A stretch of 64,000 nt of DNA from Formicarius rufipectus (taxonomy: Eukaryota > Chordata > Aves > Passeriformes > Formicariidae): assembly GCA_013399695.1 (NCBI GenBank), contig VXAU01003504.1:684736-748735 (forward strand). The letters are read 5' to 3'. Both the position numbers and the translations under genes were made by a program. Below the pieces are notes generated by a model. The model ran no database searches. It was not told the DNA's origin and worked only from the letters and a program-made list of their open reading frames with translations. Shown in pieces: positions 12,601 through 27,508 of the stretch (position 1 is the stretch's first letter; each line of letters begins with the position of its first letter).

Positions 12601-14650
12601 ACACTTCGCATGTGCTACTGCAAAGGGGGGTTGATGCAGTTTTCAGGCCACTGCTGAACTTTAAACCATAAAAGAGGTACAGACCCCATTAGACTTGGAT
12701 TTTTGTTCTTTTAATGTCATTGCATGTATCTTACCACATGTTCTTCTCAATGTAAATTCACAACACACTGCAAATGATGGAGGGGAAAAAAGGGGCTGTC
12801 TTTGCAGGTGGCTATACTGGCTTGGCTGTCTTGATATACAGAAACATGTATTTCTATGTCTTTATACATTATCTAATCAGAGCTAAGGAAATTCTGGCAC
12901 AGCAATTCTGGATAACATTAAAAAAACCCCTATTGTCACCAGACTAATCTGAGCAGAGTGTTTGCAATAGCCAGCAAAACTGCCTAGCATTGCCACCCTC
13001 TGCCAGCAAGAGCTGTCCTCCACTGAACTGGGGATACCCAAAGTTTAACTGGCACCTGGGAAAGCACGCTGTGGATGAGGGGCTAAGAGCTTGAAGGTGT
13101 CTGCTTAGGGTTGCCACTGCCTAAAGATGCTACAAGGAGAGTGCAGTCACAGCCCGGGCTAGACAGACTCAATGCTCAATCCTTGGCAGCAACTTCAGAG
13201 ATGCGTTTGAAGTTGAGACAGTGAGAGGCCCTACATGACTTCTCCTCAAGAGAAAAACCAAGTAGGGATGAGAATGGACCTGCCTGTGCATCACTTGAAA
13301 GAAGGTACGAGGGATCTCCCTTGCTGGAAACCTCTCCCACCTGCCACCCTGAGTGGATACTGCACTTGCCTCTCTCCACTGTCCTCCAGTGCTGCCCTTG
13401 AACATGTGGGATGAAATTTCCATCATGAAACCTCTAAGAAAGCCAAAGTCTTACCAGACAGGGGACTAATTTAGTGCTCCTATTGCAGATGAGCCTCAGA
13501 AACATGGAGCAGTGTACACTGCATCACTGTAGAGGAGTTAAGGAGGAGGCAAGAGGGTAATTGCCCATGTTAAAATAAAACACCCCAGACAATATTTTTC
13601 ATCTGGACTAGCCCTCTGATGCAACCCCCTTCTTCTTGCTGGTTTTTGATTGCCTTGGCTTCTGTGTCTCAAGATGGTCATGGATAGGAAATGACAAGCA
13701 AATACATCTCCATCACTCTCACTGTAAATTATACACCCTTTGTCAACAAAGCTACCAGGAATTTTTAAAATTATGGCAAAGCATACAGTGACTCACTAAT
13801 GATCTGGGTGCCAGAAGGCTGAGCTTTCTGAAGTCACCACTGCTCATTACTTCAAGAAAACAATTAGTCAAAATTAAAAACAAAGCCCTAGAGCTTCCAG
13901 GATTTGGATACTGTTCTATGGATCATTTGCAAAATGATGAAGAAAATAAAGGCTGTCTGGACCATCCCCTCACCTCTTCATAATGAATATAATAACTTGA
14001 GGCAAACAAGGCACCATAAAAATACAGATCCCCTTCAGAAGCTGCAGATGGAGAGATGGAAACCTTGAAAAATTATAATTTACTGACCTGTCTGCATGAA
14101 ACTCCAAGCTACATACTTTTTACTTTTAAACAAGACTCTTAAGCATCTAAAGGTAATAACCCAAGAGGAATACTCATACTAAGTTCAAATAACAAAACCC
14201 TACAGTGTTTAGAACTGAGATTAGACTTTCAAAAGACAACACATTTAGAAGAGAGTGTTATTACCAGAAGCAGAACATCTGAAGCCATTTCTCTTCATTA
14301 AAAAATGAATCACCATACTTTTCCCCAGCTATAACCCATTTATCTAACTATAATGAGGAGCTGGCATTTGATGTTATAATCTCTACAGAGTCACCCACCA
14401 GAATGTAACTACTGCAGCAGCAAAAAGAGCCTGGCACCTGGGACAGATGCACCAGAAGCACTGTCTAAAGTTCTTTAGCCTCAGAATAGCTGCATCCATA
14501 TGGACACATGCACTCGGCTCAATGGAATTTATTGCTATTAGATAAAAAGGCCAGAAAAGCAGCTTTCCTAATTTTTTGTCTTAGGTAAAAGCTCTAATCA
14601 CTGTACCCTTAGTTTCCATCTACAAAGGGCAAAAAATGAGTTGTTGGTTT

Positions 14651-14677
14651 GGGTTTTTTTTCCCCTCCAAAAAACCC
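14651..14677. repeat. Inverted repeat in a T/A tract
   Basis: GGGTTTTTT (14651-14659) pairs with AAAAAACCC (14669-14677) around a 9-base pyrimidine loop. Confidence 0.65.
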
Positions 14678-17600
14678 CTGAACAAACCCAAAAACTCCCA
14701 TATGATTGGTGTTTCCATTACATCATCCCTCCCCGTGCCCTCGCTGACCTGAGAGCTCACTGCAGGCACAGACACAGACAGCTCCAAAACAGGGCAAGCA
14801 ACCAGCCCAGCTACTCACCTGGCTCTGGATTTACTTACTGAGAGAAAAAAAAACCCTCTCAGTTTATTCCTCAAAGAAAGGTTGGGGAATCTGGAAAAAC
14901 AGAGCAGAGCACTACTTGCTGCTTTGACTCCTACACTCCTTCCTTGGGGTATTGGTCTGTGTTTAATATTTGATAAATGTTTGAGGCATCTTTACTTTCA
15001 ATTGCAATACAATATTTGCCACTATCAGGGTAACTATATAATCACAGCAAAGGCAGTGGAAAGAAAAAACAGTGTAGAATGACATTTCTTATTTATTTTC
15101 TTCCTCTTTTCTCTTATAACTAGGGATCATTTCTTGAAACACATTTTCAACATGCCTAGTGCAGTGGGGTTTTGTCTTGGAATCCCTGAACTATCGCAAG
15201 ATATGATAAGTGAGGAAGAGTTAAAGAAGAAAACTAATTTCACAGTTTTCTTTTGGAGTCACCTCTGTGTGACACAGCCAAATTGTTCAGCACTTGCAGC
15301 AAAATATTTCTGGCTTCACAACTGAAAAAAGATGAGCCTATGCCACACACACTATCCCAAGACTCTATTAAATGGAAGGGGGCTTACTACCACCATGTGC
15401 TACACTCATTTTGAGGTGATGTCACTTCTGTCCCTAATTCTGCTCTTCATTTTTTGGGTCCATTATCAATGGATTGAGTGTCTCAAAGTGTGTAACAGTA
15501 CACCAGGAGGTCTCAAACACAAACCTGGGGCACTTGATAGCAACAGAATTTAAAGAGCGGTGTCCTACAGGTACTGATGGATCTGCTACTTAATATTTAC
15601 AGCTCAGGTAAAAGCAGCTTTGAAGAGGCCCCTTTTCAGTCACATGTACAAATGTTAATGATTAATGTGCTTTTGCAAGAAGAGGGGAAGAGGAACAGGT
15701 GAGACAAAAAGAAAACAACAGCAGGAAAAAGGTTGTTAGGGAAAAACACGGTGTAAAGGTCAAAGAATGGAGAACTGGTCCACCCTTGGAGTTACTAACT
15801 GTAGCAGATCATGGTAAATGAAGCAGGTATTGCTTCATTTTGGAGAGATGACAATTTGCCATCAGTACAAAACTCCACCACAGTAATTTTCCCGTTTACC
15901 AAGTTGGTCCCCAATTTTTTTCAGGTATTTTTGCTGCCTTTCATTTGATGGTTTCAGAGGTGACACAACAGGGCAGTACTCTTTCAAGTAAATACAGAAA
16001 CATTTCTGGTTGAGAGGGAAGAAAGCCCCTGCAAAACCTTTACTAAAGATGTAACTGCCTAACACACACCAAAGACTTCTGGTGGAAGAAATCAGAATTA
16101 GCATTCTTCTTTTTCCTTTCAGCAAACAAGCAGATGTGACAGGGCCCCTAAATGAGCAATCTGAGATTTACTTCCCCTGAAGAATAATACAACTGATGGA
16201 AAAGTAAAACCTGAAGTAGCCTTTAAACAAAGCCTCCTGTCTCAGAAATACCCTTCAATACCTTAGCATGATCTGGAAGGTTTGTTAATGTGCTGAAATA
16301 GTTGTTAGTAAAAGGCACACATCAGAAAAATCCTGAAACATGATCAGACCTTCCAGGAATTTGGCTCCTAGTGGTGAAACAGTGCCTGCCTGGGGAGCAG
16401 AGGGCTCCATCGCCAGAAAGGGCAGAAAGCTGCCACCTCCAACTGCATGAGGAGAGCCCTGGCACTGAATTTCTCTGCTGGAGATCTTTCTCACTCACTT
16501 CTTAGAAGTTTCCTCTTGCTTAACTCAACAAGTTCTTAAAAATTCCCTGCCATGTGCCTGGAGCCCTTAGGAAAAGCACATCCAGGAAGGCACGTACCAA
16601 GCAACCCACTCATACGAAGAGAACAATATGGAAATGGTATATTCAAAACATTTAATCAAGGACTGGGTTTATTACCAGAATTTTATATTCTCCACTACCT
16701 GTATGGACTGCACAAACCCCTAAACATCCCCAAGTCAGGAATGTGAATCCTGTTACAGCAAGGAAGTCCAAGGCAAAGCTTTAATGTCTGAGCTGGGCTG
16801 GTTGTTTGAAACAGAGATGCTGGTTCACGGGGCAAATTACTACCTTGAGAGCTTCAAACCCTGAAATTCAGTAATCCCTCAGTCTTCCACTTAGCCTCTA
16901 ATGCCCTTACTGTTTTGCTCATGGGTTACCCAGCTCTGCTTTAAAAACTGCAGATGTGACACTCTTCAGCACCAGAAGAGTCTAAGATTGCAAACCTGTT
17001 GCAGAAGCTTTAAAGGAAACCAGGTGGTAGGTGCATTTCATCTTGATTGATGTATCGAGTCTACAATCTGGGTTCCAAAAATATCAGTGCAGTTCCCTCT
17101 TGTAAGAAAAAAGACCCTGCAAATGTTTGAGAGGAGCTGATGAGATTATGCTTGACGTGAATAAGAATGTTTTTATTTGTAACACTTTCATGTTTGCATA
17201 AATGTGTGTGTGATACTTGTTTTCTGTCCTTCAGGGTGAACTTCACATGAATTCCAGGTGTATTTGCCTTCCATTAATAACACCACCCACAAATTCAGAT
17301 TGTTTCCCACTGGAAAAAAAAGCAATTTTAAAGAAGCAAGGAAGAGCCTCACAAATCAATTGCCTCTGTCAGACAACAACAACTGGACCCGCTTTCAAGT
17401 AAATGGATTTGTTTTTAACAAGTCATTGGTTAGCAAGGGTTCAACACAAGTGGGCAGCTAACAGCAAAATTCAAACTTGGATGAACTTGCAAAGCTGGAA
17501 AATATGGGTGCATGAAAGCATCAATCAAATATCCTGAGGAAAGCATCATGCCTGACACAGGTGTCTCCTGCTTTTCCAGCTTTTTACAGGATGTGCTTTT

Positions 17601-20600
17601 GAAATTACAGCTCTAATCAGAGTGCTTTCCCTGTCCATTAAAGGCCAAAATACAATCCCAACCTGAGACTCCAAACTTTGACTATACATCCAGCAATCTT
17701 GATTAATTCAAGGCTTGAATATTCTCAGCAGAGGAAGGGTCAGCATAATGCCCTATGCTGATGTCAAAGTGCCTTGCTCAGCTGCATTTTGCCCTCATTT
17801 GAAGATTTCATTAGCAATAATTACTTTTTTAAAGCTAGAAATGCTTGTTTTCCTTAAGCCCTTACTTTCACATCTTGGAAGATCTAATGGGCTGAAGACT
17901 GACAGGGCAGAGCACTCAATATCCTAATCAATACAGCACTCTACGTGCTAACTCTCAAGAGATTGGTAGTGAACTTATCCATAAAGTATTATCTGGGAAT
18001 CTCAGTGCATGGGTTGAGAACTGCACAGTGAGAGAGAACTCCCAGTTTCATTTGATGAGAGCATGTGGGTGCAGCCCACTGGTTTGAGCCTCTCCTGTCC
18101 CAGCCAAGCTTTTCATCTCTCTGCATGTAAGAAATTTAGCTTAGAATCATCAGAAAGCTCCAGCATTTCTTCTCCATAACTCCATTTATTGATGCCTGTC
18201 AAGATGTTTGGTCTAGAAAATGTAGGAAATGGAGATCTAGAGGATCTGCTAATGAGAGGTTTAACTGAGGCTGATGTTCCGTCTGGGTTGGGTTTATTTG
18301 TTCACGGTGTTAAACACTGATGAATTATTGTCTCATCAGCAAATTCTGGAAAACAATCAATATTCTGGTACATGAAAAGCAAAGTTATTTTGGGCAATCA
18401 ATGTGAAAAAAAAGCAAACTACATGTCCCTTTCAATTTTGCTCCCTGGGTGCATTTGTTTCAGCAACCTCCCTTGCTATATGTGTCCTGCATATTCTCAC
18501 AACTGTGACCCACAAAACACACTGGACAGGGTAACTAAACGCCGATTTCAAGTTGCAAAACAAAGCTGTTCACATTTGCTGGTAAAACAATCCCTGTTCC
18601 TGTTGGAGTGGAGTTCAAAACACCTCTGTTAACTCTGGCTACAGATAAAGGGCTATGAATAGCTCACCCTCAAGAGTCTCGACCAAAACAAATTATCCAC
18701 TTTAATAGGCATCCTTCCCTCCTTATCCCCAGAACGCTATGCACGCCAAAGGACTTACAAATAAAACAAGCCAGTTTTATCTTCTGTCTTGCTCAGAACC
18801 ACCACACCTACAGGCTCATAACAGAGTTCCAGTGCTGCAACCTGAGCCATCTGAACCTGGGAATGTCAGCCAGAAAATGGTTACTTAGCTCCTTAAGTAT
18901 CTGAAAGAGCAGGATATACTCCAGTCAGCAATTCCACAAGTTCAACCTGAACTCCTGGTCCTGGATTACTGGTTGTTGACACTCTCCTCAAAACACAGGA
19001 TGGCAAATATTCCCCTGAAGTCACGGAGCATCCTGAATAAACTCCAGAACAAACCCAAACCTGAAAATATTTTCAGTAACAGATGACTGGGGGAAAAAAT
19101 GAACACAGGAAAAGACAGTGACTTTCAGTGGGGCTTTTCCTTAAACCTTTCTTTCTTGAACAGTCTTTCTCCCAAGTGTTCTTGAAAGTGAAATAAAAAA
19201 GTTGAAAAAGTTAATAAAATCTGATGGTTTACTCATGCTAAACATGCCACAGAACCTTTTGTTACAGGTGGTTTTTTTATGAGAAATTACAGAGCAAGAA
19301 GAGATGCTTTTAATTAAAACAATATAAAATGGAGTGTAAGTAGTTATTTACATATGCTTTAAGTGCTCATGGGAGGAGTGGGAAGACAGCTGGACAAATA
19401 TTGAACACCATCAGTTTCTTCCTCCTTAAAGAGGACTGATAGCAAACTGTAATAATTAAAATTTAAATGCTTACCAATTATTTGTGAAGCAAAGCTTTGC
19501 AATAGACTAAACACAAAATATCAGAATATTTTTCTAAATACACAATGAAATCTCAATTTCCTGAATAACAGCAATAATGTATTCAAAACCCCTCCTAGAA
19601 GATGAGGCTTAGCACCTCAGGGATGGGTGATGGACATCTCAGGTGTTCTCTCCAAGCGGTCACCTGCTGATGCTGAGGGGCAGTGCTGTGCTTGCTGCTG
19701 AAATGGAGTGGCCCTGGTGCAATGCAATCACTGAGAAGAACACAGCAGGAGCCAAATGCAATCTGTAAGCTTTAACACTCACTACTAAACTTCCTGTCAG
19801 GCCTGTGATGGTGACTTTCCAAAACACTCATCAGATTCAGCTTTGAAGTAGCCGAACGATGGGTATCTTGATTTTTCTTTCTCAACAGCAGCCTGAAAAA
19901 CTAATCACAGGCAGAAGACTGGATGTGGTATGAGAAAGTGAGAAAGCTCAGTTGAGCTTTTTTGTTGCTCATAAACAACAAAGCCCCAGGGTGCTGATGG
20001 AAGCAGCTCTAAGGGAGGCCACCGAAGAGCCACTGAGGGTTGGTAACAGCAGCACAGGAAAACGCGCAGGGACAACTCCAGCCCAGCACAATGAGAGGAA
20101 AAAGCATCTCCAAATGGCACAGGCAGAGATAACTTTTATTTTATTTGTTTTCCAAACAAATGGGCAAGATCTGCCACTGAGGTGAGTCTGAGGTAACGTG
20201 AGCTGACAGCAACGTGCTGTGTCTCCCCAATAAACCGCTCTGGTAAACCAAAGGACTGTAACTTCAGAAGAGAAAAGCAAACATGTAATGGCCAATAAAA
20301 GCCTCACCACACAATTAAATGTGTATTGTCTAAAAAACAAAGTCCCTGCTAATTATGTTTATTTGAACAACAGGAGATGTCAGACTTCAACCCTTAGGGT
20401 GAAAGCAGGGAAGGTACCTGGGGCCCTGACCCTGGGCTGGCTCATACTCTGAGCATGGATGCAGGTCACAAAAAGGTCCTAAAGCTTTTCAGGTGACCTG
20501 GATATACTGTGGTTGAGGAACCACGGGGTATTCTGACACAGGGATGTGTCACGGGTGTCTACCAAAGCTCTGGTGCCACACTGCGGGGGACAACACCTTG

Positions 20601-22677
20601 GAAAAAACAAGCCTCTTCCCTGGGAAAACACACCCTGCCCCAAAACCTTTTTCAGGTTTTCACTGTTGACAGGCATCAGCGTCTTGCTGGTTAATGTCCC
20701 CCATCAGATACAATCACAGTCCAGCAGGCAAAGCCTTGAGAACCTGAGTGCTGCCCAGCTGGCCAGACAGTGCTGCTCGCCAGGACTTGGCCACTGGCAC
20801 TTCACCAGACAAAAACGCCTTTCTTGGGAGATGTGACTTTATAATCAGGCACTCTAACAAGGACTGCCATTCACTGCACAGAAAACAACAGAAGACTTGA
20901 TCCTTCCCATGTGAACACGCCAAACAGATCTGAATAAATAAAGCCTAAGGCAAGCTAAGTTTTAGCCAGAGTGTTTTTCACGTGGAAAAGCCAAAAGTTA
21001 CTAAATTTGAACACTGGAAATAAAGGAGATGCTGTGTCACTTCCCCCTCATGAGGTGCTTTCCCCCACTACTCTTCTTTGACGGGGCACTGAGCAAGCCA
21101 ACATGAAAGAAACTGGCTTTTATAGGAAAACATCTCTTTCCCTGCTGGATAGAGAAGAGACTCTTCTGACTGCCAGCTGCCAAAACAGGAGACAAAAGGG
21201 CTTCTCCCTGCCATGCTTCGTGCACAGCGCCCCCCTCCACTCACATTACACACTTCTGTAAAACATCTCTTTGTGGAGAGAATTTATGAATGGGTGAAGT
21301 AAGCCTGGTGTTGAACTCATCTTCTGCAAGTGTAAGTGCTATGAAAAATGAGTGCACAGGGGGCAGAAGGCAGAATATGATGACAGAAATAGCCCTGCCT
21401 CCATCACTGTTTACTGGTTTTCTTTAATTTTCATTTAGAATACACTCTGGAGATAAGGACAAAAGACTTCTCTTTCTTTCCCCCCTCCCCCCAGGTCAGA
21501 CACAATGGACTTGTCCTGAAAAGAATTTAACCTTACTTTTTATCTGTTCTCCAGAAACACTCTAAGACCAAAGTTTTCCTCATGCTGGGAAGAACAGGGA
21601 CAAACCCAAAGCTTTAAAATGCAGCCACCATGGGTTGCAGGTCTCCTGTCACAAAGCCAAACACTTGGCTCATCCTTGCCAGGCTGCACCACACAGCTCA
21701 GCCCATTACTTCAACATTCTGACCACACCAGTACGTGCAGAGCATGATAACACTGTTGATAACATCAAAATCGGAGAATTTAAAAAGCCTTTTTAAGTTG
21801 GTATCATCTGCACGACGACGGGATTTGACCAGACAGCTCCTTCCACAGAAAACCTCACACTGAAATGTTTTTTCCTTAGCCATGAATTAGCGGATTGTGT
21901 AATTTCAAAGATAAATACTTACAAATATTTACAAAAAAGTATTTGCAAATCTTCTAAGAAGCAAAGGCACACAACACTACTACTAGTTTACAAATACAAA
22001 ATACATTCCTGTAAAGTGATAACAACAAAAAACTTACCCATAAAACCTTGACTAAAATGTCCCTCTCTTTGACCAACATTATTTACTTGTCCCTTTTCTT
22101 CAGGAAGTTGCTGAACTCTGAGCATCAGCAGGGCTGCTGCCTGGCTTGAAATCCCCTTCCCCAAGGAGTGCCCAGGATGAGCAGGCAAAGCAGACTAAGT
22201 CAAACCAGAAGTTCAAGCCCCAGAGGGGCCAGCAGGCGTTCCTGTGGATTCACCCCTGGTGAGAAAACTCCACAGATAGCGCTGGCTGCTTCCTGCTCAC
22301 AGGGAAAGGAATTCATGTTGCCATTGTAGATCAGGTTTCAACATTGAATAAATGGTTGTTTTTTAGAGTACACTTGACATCTTTCAATGTAAAGATAAAC
22401 CAAACTGGATTTAATGGTGTCTGTCTTCACAGCCATGCTGTCAAATCCAGTCCCTCCTGCCCCAAACAGCACAAAGCCAGCGACATGACACACCACGGTT
22501 TCCTTCAGTTTCAGAATACAGAATGCTTAAGTAATTTTATTAACCCTAGGATAGTATTTCTTACTGCAACTGGTATTCACTGTGAAAATATCGATATGGT
22601 ATTAAATTTAAATGATTCCATGTTTTTAAGATGGAAAGATATCCTTGCTAGAGATAATAGAGGCAAAACAGTCTCAG

Positions 22678-22718
22678 GGAAAAGAAAGAAAGAGAAAAAG
22701 AAAAAGAGAAAGGAAAGC
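22678..22718. repeat. Polypurine (GAAA/GA) tract
   Basis: Forty bases of nearly uninterrupted purine on the plus strand made of AAAG, GAAA and AGAG units. Read as protein it gives a meaningless Lys-rich tail. Confidence 0.8.
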
Positions 22719-25700
22719 AGAATTAAAGAGGTTTAATTGTTCTTGCAGGTCTAGAAAACTTCTCAGAGCCACAAATATTTCTGATGTCAACTGCTGATCA
22801 ATTGGTGGATGAAGATTTTGTTTCATTTAGAGCAGTACAGGAACAAATTCTTTTTTTTAAATCTAAAAGTAGTTTTCCATTATTTGTATTACAACTTCTG
22901 TCAATGCACAACCTTCTCCAAAAATCTGCACTCCTCTGGAATTGCCATCTTGTTTTGAAAACTGAGAAGCCAAAGTGTAAAAGACAAAGTAACAGGGCTT
23001 TGCAGAGGACGAAACAGGACACCCCTCCAGCACTGGAGGGGAACAATCAGCAAACTCTCAGCTTTTACTTAAGGATAATGTTACAGGCACAGCTATGACA
23101 ATATCACCGAGATAACATGAGACAAAGACCTCACTAAAAACCCCTTTTACAGCACACCCTTTCTTTTCACCCTCTTCTTAGCACTGGCAACAAAAAGACT
23201 TCACAGTGTGACCAACCAAAAGAGGCAGGGAAATGCTGCCACTCAAAGCACCAGGGTGTGTGCTTTTGGAGGGACACAAGATCAAGAAGGGGCAGGATAG
23301 GAAAGATCATGAACAGTCTTCTTCACTGAGGATGGACAGTAAGCATAACTATTAGTATCACAAACAGCCTTCTCTTTACTGCATCAGCTGGACTTGGAAG
23401 ATGGCTCCTTGAGGTGCCAGCTGAACAACCAGCAGTCTTTGACAAATATTTGTGCAATAAACCACACTGAGGAGTATTCACATCGAGTTCAGGTAGCTCC
23501 AGTGCTTAAGGTAGTCTTTGTCAGGTTAAGTTTGCCCTCTGGATCGACCCTGAGTCACTCCCTGGAGAAGCCTCTCCCTCCACTGACTACACAAGGAACC
23601 TACAGAGACGAGACTCAACGCACACCATTCAGAGGCAGATCTCATGGCCAAATATTAGGGAGGGGATTAATCTTCCCAGATGTCACCTTGAACTTCTTGG
23701 AGGCAGCTGTTAGAATTTTTTGTTTCGTTGTTGTTTACTTCACTTTTTTATTCAGACTGCCCATCAGGTCACATTAATTTTGCATCCCCCTAGTAAAAAA
23801 GATGTTTTCCAAGGTTACCTCTGGTACTCTGGATACAAGCTCCATGAATCTGTTTCCACTTTCAACAAAATTGAAGAATTAGCCAAAAGGTGTGTAAGGC
23901 TAACAGGATCCACAGTACAGAGGGAAAAAACTCCACCCTGCTTGCAGATGAAGGCTGCTGTGGGTCCAGCCCAGCTGAAAAATGAAGTACTGCCATGTCC
24001 TAGGAGAAGAGCATCCATCAGAAATGTCACTGATGTTCTGGCACTGTGCTTGGAAAACAAATCCTCTCCTTAAGTTGCTGGAGGGAAGTGGAACAAACTA
24101 AACCCCAAGCAATTCCACTCATTTTGCTGCAATTCACATTTTCTGACATTATCCCAAGCCCCTGCCTAGAAGGAAAACAGGCAGCCAGTGCTATGGGGCT
24201 ATGCTAAGGAAGATGGGCATCCCACAGAAAAGTTGGAATTCCAGTCCTCACAAAAGCAACTTTTCCAAGTCTCTGCAGTAACAACAACCCTTGGAGGCAG
24301 TGACATTGCCACATTTCAGCTACGTCCTCAGTGAAACACAAGACATTGGTACAACAGACCCGTAATTCATCACCCAGAGCCCTATCTCTCTCTGGGCACT
24401 CTGACAAAAAACAAAGCCAGCCTTAGAGATAGAGCTTTAGGTGATCAAGTGAAAAAAAAACCCAGGGATTTGCCCCAGGCAGCTTGACCTCAGGCAGGTG
24501 TTGCATGGATCAGCCCAGGGAAGAGCCTGAAAACCTGCGACCCAGGCACGCACAAGGGATGGAGAAAGAGCAGGATCAAATGTTTACTTTCACTAATTCT
24601 TACTAGATTTTATCTGCTGGAAAAGTGTTTTAGCTGATGGTCCACTGTATCTTTCACACATTATCTTTATTTAGTACCTATACCTCGCTCTGAATTTCTA
24701 AATCTAATTACTGCTAATATGACTTAGCTTCACTCTTCTAAGCTGCTTGTAAGTCCACAGCGGAACAGAGTTCTGTGAAATTCAACAGAACTATCTTCCT
24801 CAAACCCATGGCAACAAGGCTGTGACTTTCTTTTTGAAATAGGAGAAAAAATTAAATTATTTCAAATCTCAGATCCTGAGTTCAGAAACAAACAACTCTC
24901 CCAAAAATCAGTAAAAGTCCCCTTTTACTTTAGATGCTGAAAATTAGCTTTTGTCAAGCCAACACAACAAGTTATTTAGATATAACAGAACTGTATTTTC
25001 TGTGTTTCAATGTTTATATTCATAAGAGTTCTGCTAGAAAAAAGCAATCCCATCAAAGATTTATTTCCACTCCCTGCCCCAGTTTCCCAGTATACAGTGA
25101 ATTAGTTTCTAGTGCTTCTGGAACTTGGTCCTTATGTGAAATAGGAGAAAAAAAGAGAAAGAATTACGGTATGCTTATGTTTATGTTTAAGTTCTCATTA
25201 ACGTCTCTGCTGTTTTTATCAAACTTAACAGCCACACAAAGTTTTAGCTTATTTGAGTGTTGAAAACCAAGCATGCCTCAGGTTACAAAGAACTAGGAAC
25301 TGCAACACCACTGGGTTAGAGGCAGATAAACCCTTCAGAGCCACGACCATCACACCCACTGGCAGCACCATCACCTACTGCAGACTCCCAGCAGAGCCTC
25401 CTCCAGTTACACAAGGCAGCCAAACTGAGGTCCTCTCCCCCTTTCCAGAAAACTCCCCTGTGCCAGGGCTGGCAACCACTGAAGTCTTCTCCAGTTCTGT
25501 CCACTAATCTGGCCACAAAGCAACCCAGTAAAGCAGGCAAAGCCCTTTGTGGGAGAGGAAGGGAGCAGGGCAGGGCACTGGACTAATGCTTGTCTTTCAG
25601 CATGGCAGTTTGTTAGACCTGCCTGAACGTGGTGCAGAAGTGCAGTGAACCCATGGGCAATTCTTTTCAGGGTAATAATAGCTAAATCATTAGCTAATAT

Positions 25701-26775
25701 TAGCCACTGTCATATCCGTAAGGAGTAGGATACTGCTGCATTTGGGACTGCAACACGATTCTGGAATCATGAGAGGCTTTGCCAAAGAGGGAAGGGAAAT
25801 TACATACCCTTGGTGCCACAAGGGAGGTCTAAACACAGTTCTGAGTTGGTTCTGCTACTACATCTTCAGCCACGGCCTTGAGGCTCTGTATGCAATGCAC
25901 TTTGCATGTTTTAGACAATTCTGTTTCAAGTCCAGAACAAGACTGTTAAGAGTTGCTTCCTGAATAAGTTAAAGGCCAGGGAAGTTAGGAGAATATTGTA
26001 GTTTTGTGTTTCCACTTTCCAAGTGGAAGTACAAGAGAGTTCCTCGCCAGTGTTCGTTTGAAACATGTGTCTAGAAGTAGAGACCATTTGTATTTCAGGG
26101 AACAGCACTTTCACACAGGCAGATTCCCATGTCAGAAAGTATTCTCCTGAAGCTAAAGCAGTACAAAGGAATAAAGCACTGACAAGCACTAAGCAAATCA
26201 TTAAAATTTAGTTTTTTCTCAGGGAAATGGTACTGACATTGTAGTGGGGATTACATACGCCTGTTTTTTCAGCATCTTGGAATCAAAGCAATAAGAAAAA
26301 CCTTACAAAAATTATTTGACAAGTACATGCAGGCAGTGCGACAGTGTTTAAGATCACCATGGTACCTGACTGCAATGCTCTTGCAATGATGACAGTGACA
26401 GCAAGCCAGAAATCTGGAGGTTTTTCTAACAAGACAAGCTTTCAAGACTCCCTTTTAGATTCTGATTTCCTTGGGTGGAAAAAGAAAAAGGAGGCAAGTG
26501 CACAAAGAAAAGATGTAATGATGACTGTGTTCAGAGTCTTCATGGAATGAAACAACTCCAGGGGGATGCAGCTTACGCTAAGAAACAATTCAGTACTTTA
26601 AAAGCTATGTACCCTCTTCCCTCCCCTTAAAACATTCTCTTAATCTAGAAATTATTAGAAATTAAATGCTACAAGTAAAACCTCTGGAGATACACAAATA
26701 CAGTACAAAAAAAGCATCTTTGTACAGTTAGGATTGGAACCCATCCTTCATAAGCATGACATATGGGATTAATCC

Positions 26776-26977
26776 ATAGAATCACAGAATCACTCAGGCT
26801 GGAAAAGACCTCTGAGACCATCGAGTTCAACCTACCACCTTGTCAACTAGACCATGGCACTAAGTACCACGTCCAGTCTTTCCTTCAACACCTCCAGGGA
26901 TAGTGACTCCACCACCATCCTGAACAGCCCATTCTAATGTTTAATCACCTTTTCTGTGAAAAAATTCCTACTAAAAA
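26776..26977 (-). mobile_element. CR1 LINE 3' fragment
   Basis: The plus strand begins ATAGAATCACAGAATCAC, two copies of the CR1 terminal 8-mer in reverse complement. It continues with 'ggaaaagacctctgagacc', 'accatggcactaagtacca' and 'cacctccagggatagtgac'. About 200 bp of tail only. The subfamily differs from the copies at 1203 and 27351, judging by the 'gaccatggcactaagtgcca' block. Confidence 0.93.
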
Positions 26978-27350
26978 ACTACAGAAAATACTTCACGAAG
27001 AAGTATAATAAAATACCCAGAAAGAATGAAGAGTTTTTGTTTCCCCGCACTGTTGTGAGGAGAGAGACAAACAAATAGAGCTGCAGACAGGAAAAATCTG
27101 CTATAGCAAATATTTAATGTGAACAGTGATTTTGTAACGAACCAGCAATTTATAAGCTCTGCATTGTCCCCCTACCATGAAAACAACTGTCTGTATCCCA
27201 CTTCTGTGCTGGGACACATTAGAATTGTTATCAAAATGTGACACTTTTAATAAGACAGAAATAATCCAAGGGGAACCCAGATAGCACTGACACCAGCAGG
27301 AGTAAAGCAGAGCCTTGCATTTCTTTCTAGTGCCTACTGAATTTCCATTA

Positions 27351-27508
27351 CCATAGTATGTTCTGTTTTGGAAGGGACTTATAAGGATCATCGAAATGCA
27401 GCTTCTGGCCCTGCACTGGACACCCCAAGAGTCAAATGCTTGAGAGTGGTGTCCAAATGCTTCTTGAATTCAGACAGACTTGGTGCTGCCACCACTTCCC
27501 TGGGGATC
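27351..27508 (-). mobile_element. CR1 LINE, 3' part of an LTR-split copy
   Basis: Matches the CR1 tail in reverse complement: 'ggaagggacttataaggatc', 'ctggccctgcactggacac', 'gtccaaatgcttcttgaa', 'cttggtgctgccaccactt'. It stops at 'cctggggatc', exactly where the solo LTR begins. The homology resumes after the LTR at 28205 ('ctattccagagc'), so both parts belong to one element. Confidence 0.9.
27504..27508. repeat. Target-site duplication of solo LTR, left copy (GGATC)
   Basis: GGATC lies immediately before the TG of the LTR and is repeated immediately after its terminal CA at 28200-28204. The pre-insertion CR1 consensus here is close to CTGGGGAGCCTGTTCC, so one copy of the five bases belongs to the CR1. 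Confidence 0.88.

Larger units (their letters stand above)
8111..26775. other. Long intronic stretch, no gene recognised
   Basis: About 18.7 kb without any recognised CR1, LTR or exon. It contains T runs at 9040-9055 and 9659-9675, a 9-bp hairpin at 14651-14677, and a purine tract at 22678-22718. The longest ORF is 201 codons (8588-9193, plus). It runs through a poly-T tract as a run of Phe and has no family likeness, so I treat it as chance. Confidence 0.55.

Noticed and set aside
26385..26464. Possible C/D box snoRNA (ATGATGA and CTGA about 75 bases apart)
   Set aside because: No terminal stem pairs the ends and no internal C'/D' boxes are evident; the short motifs occur by chance.
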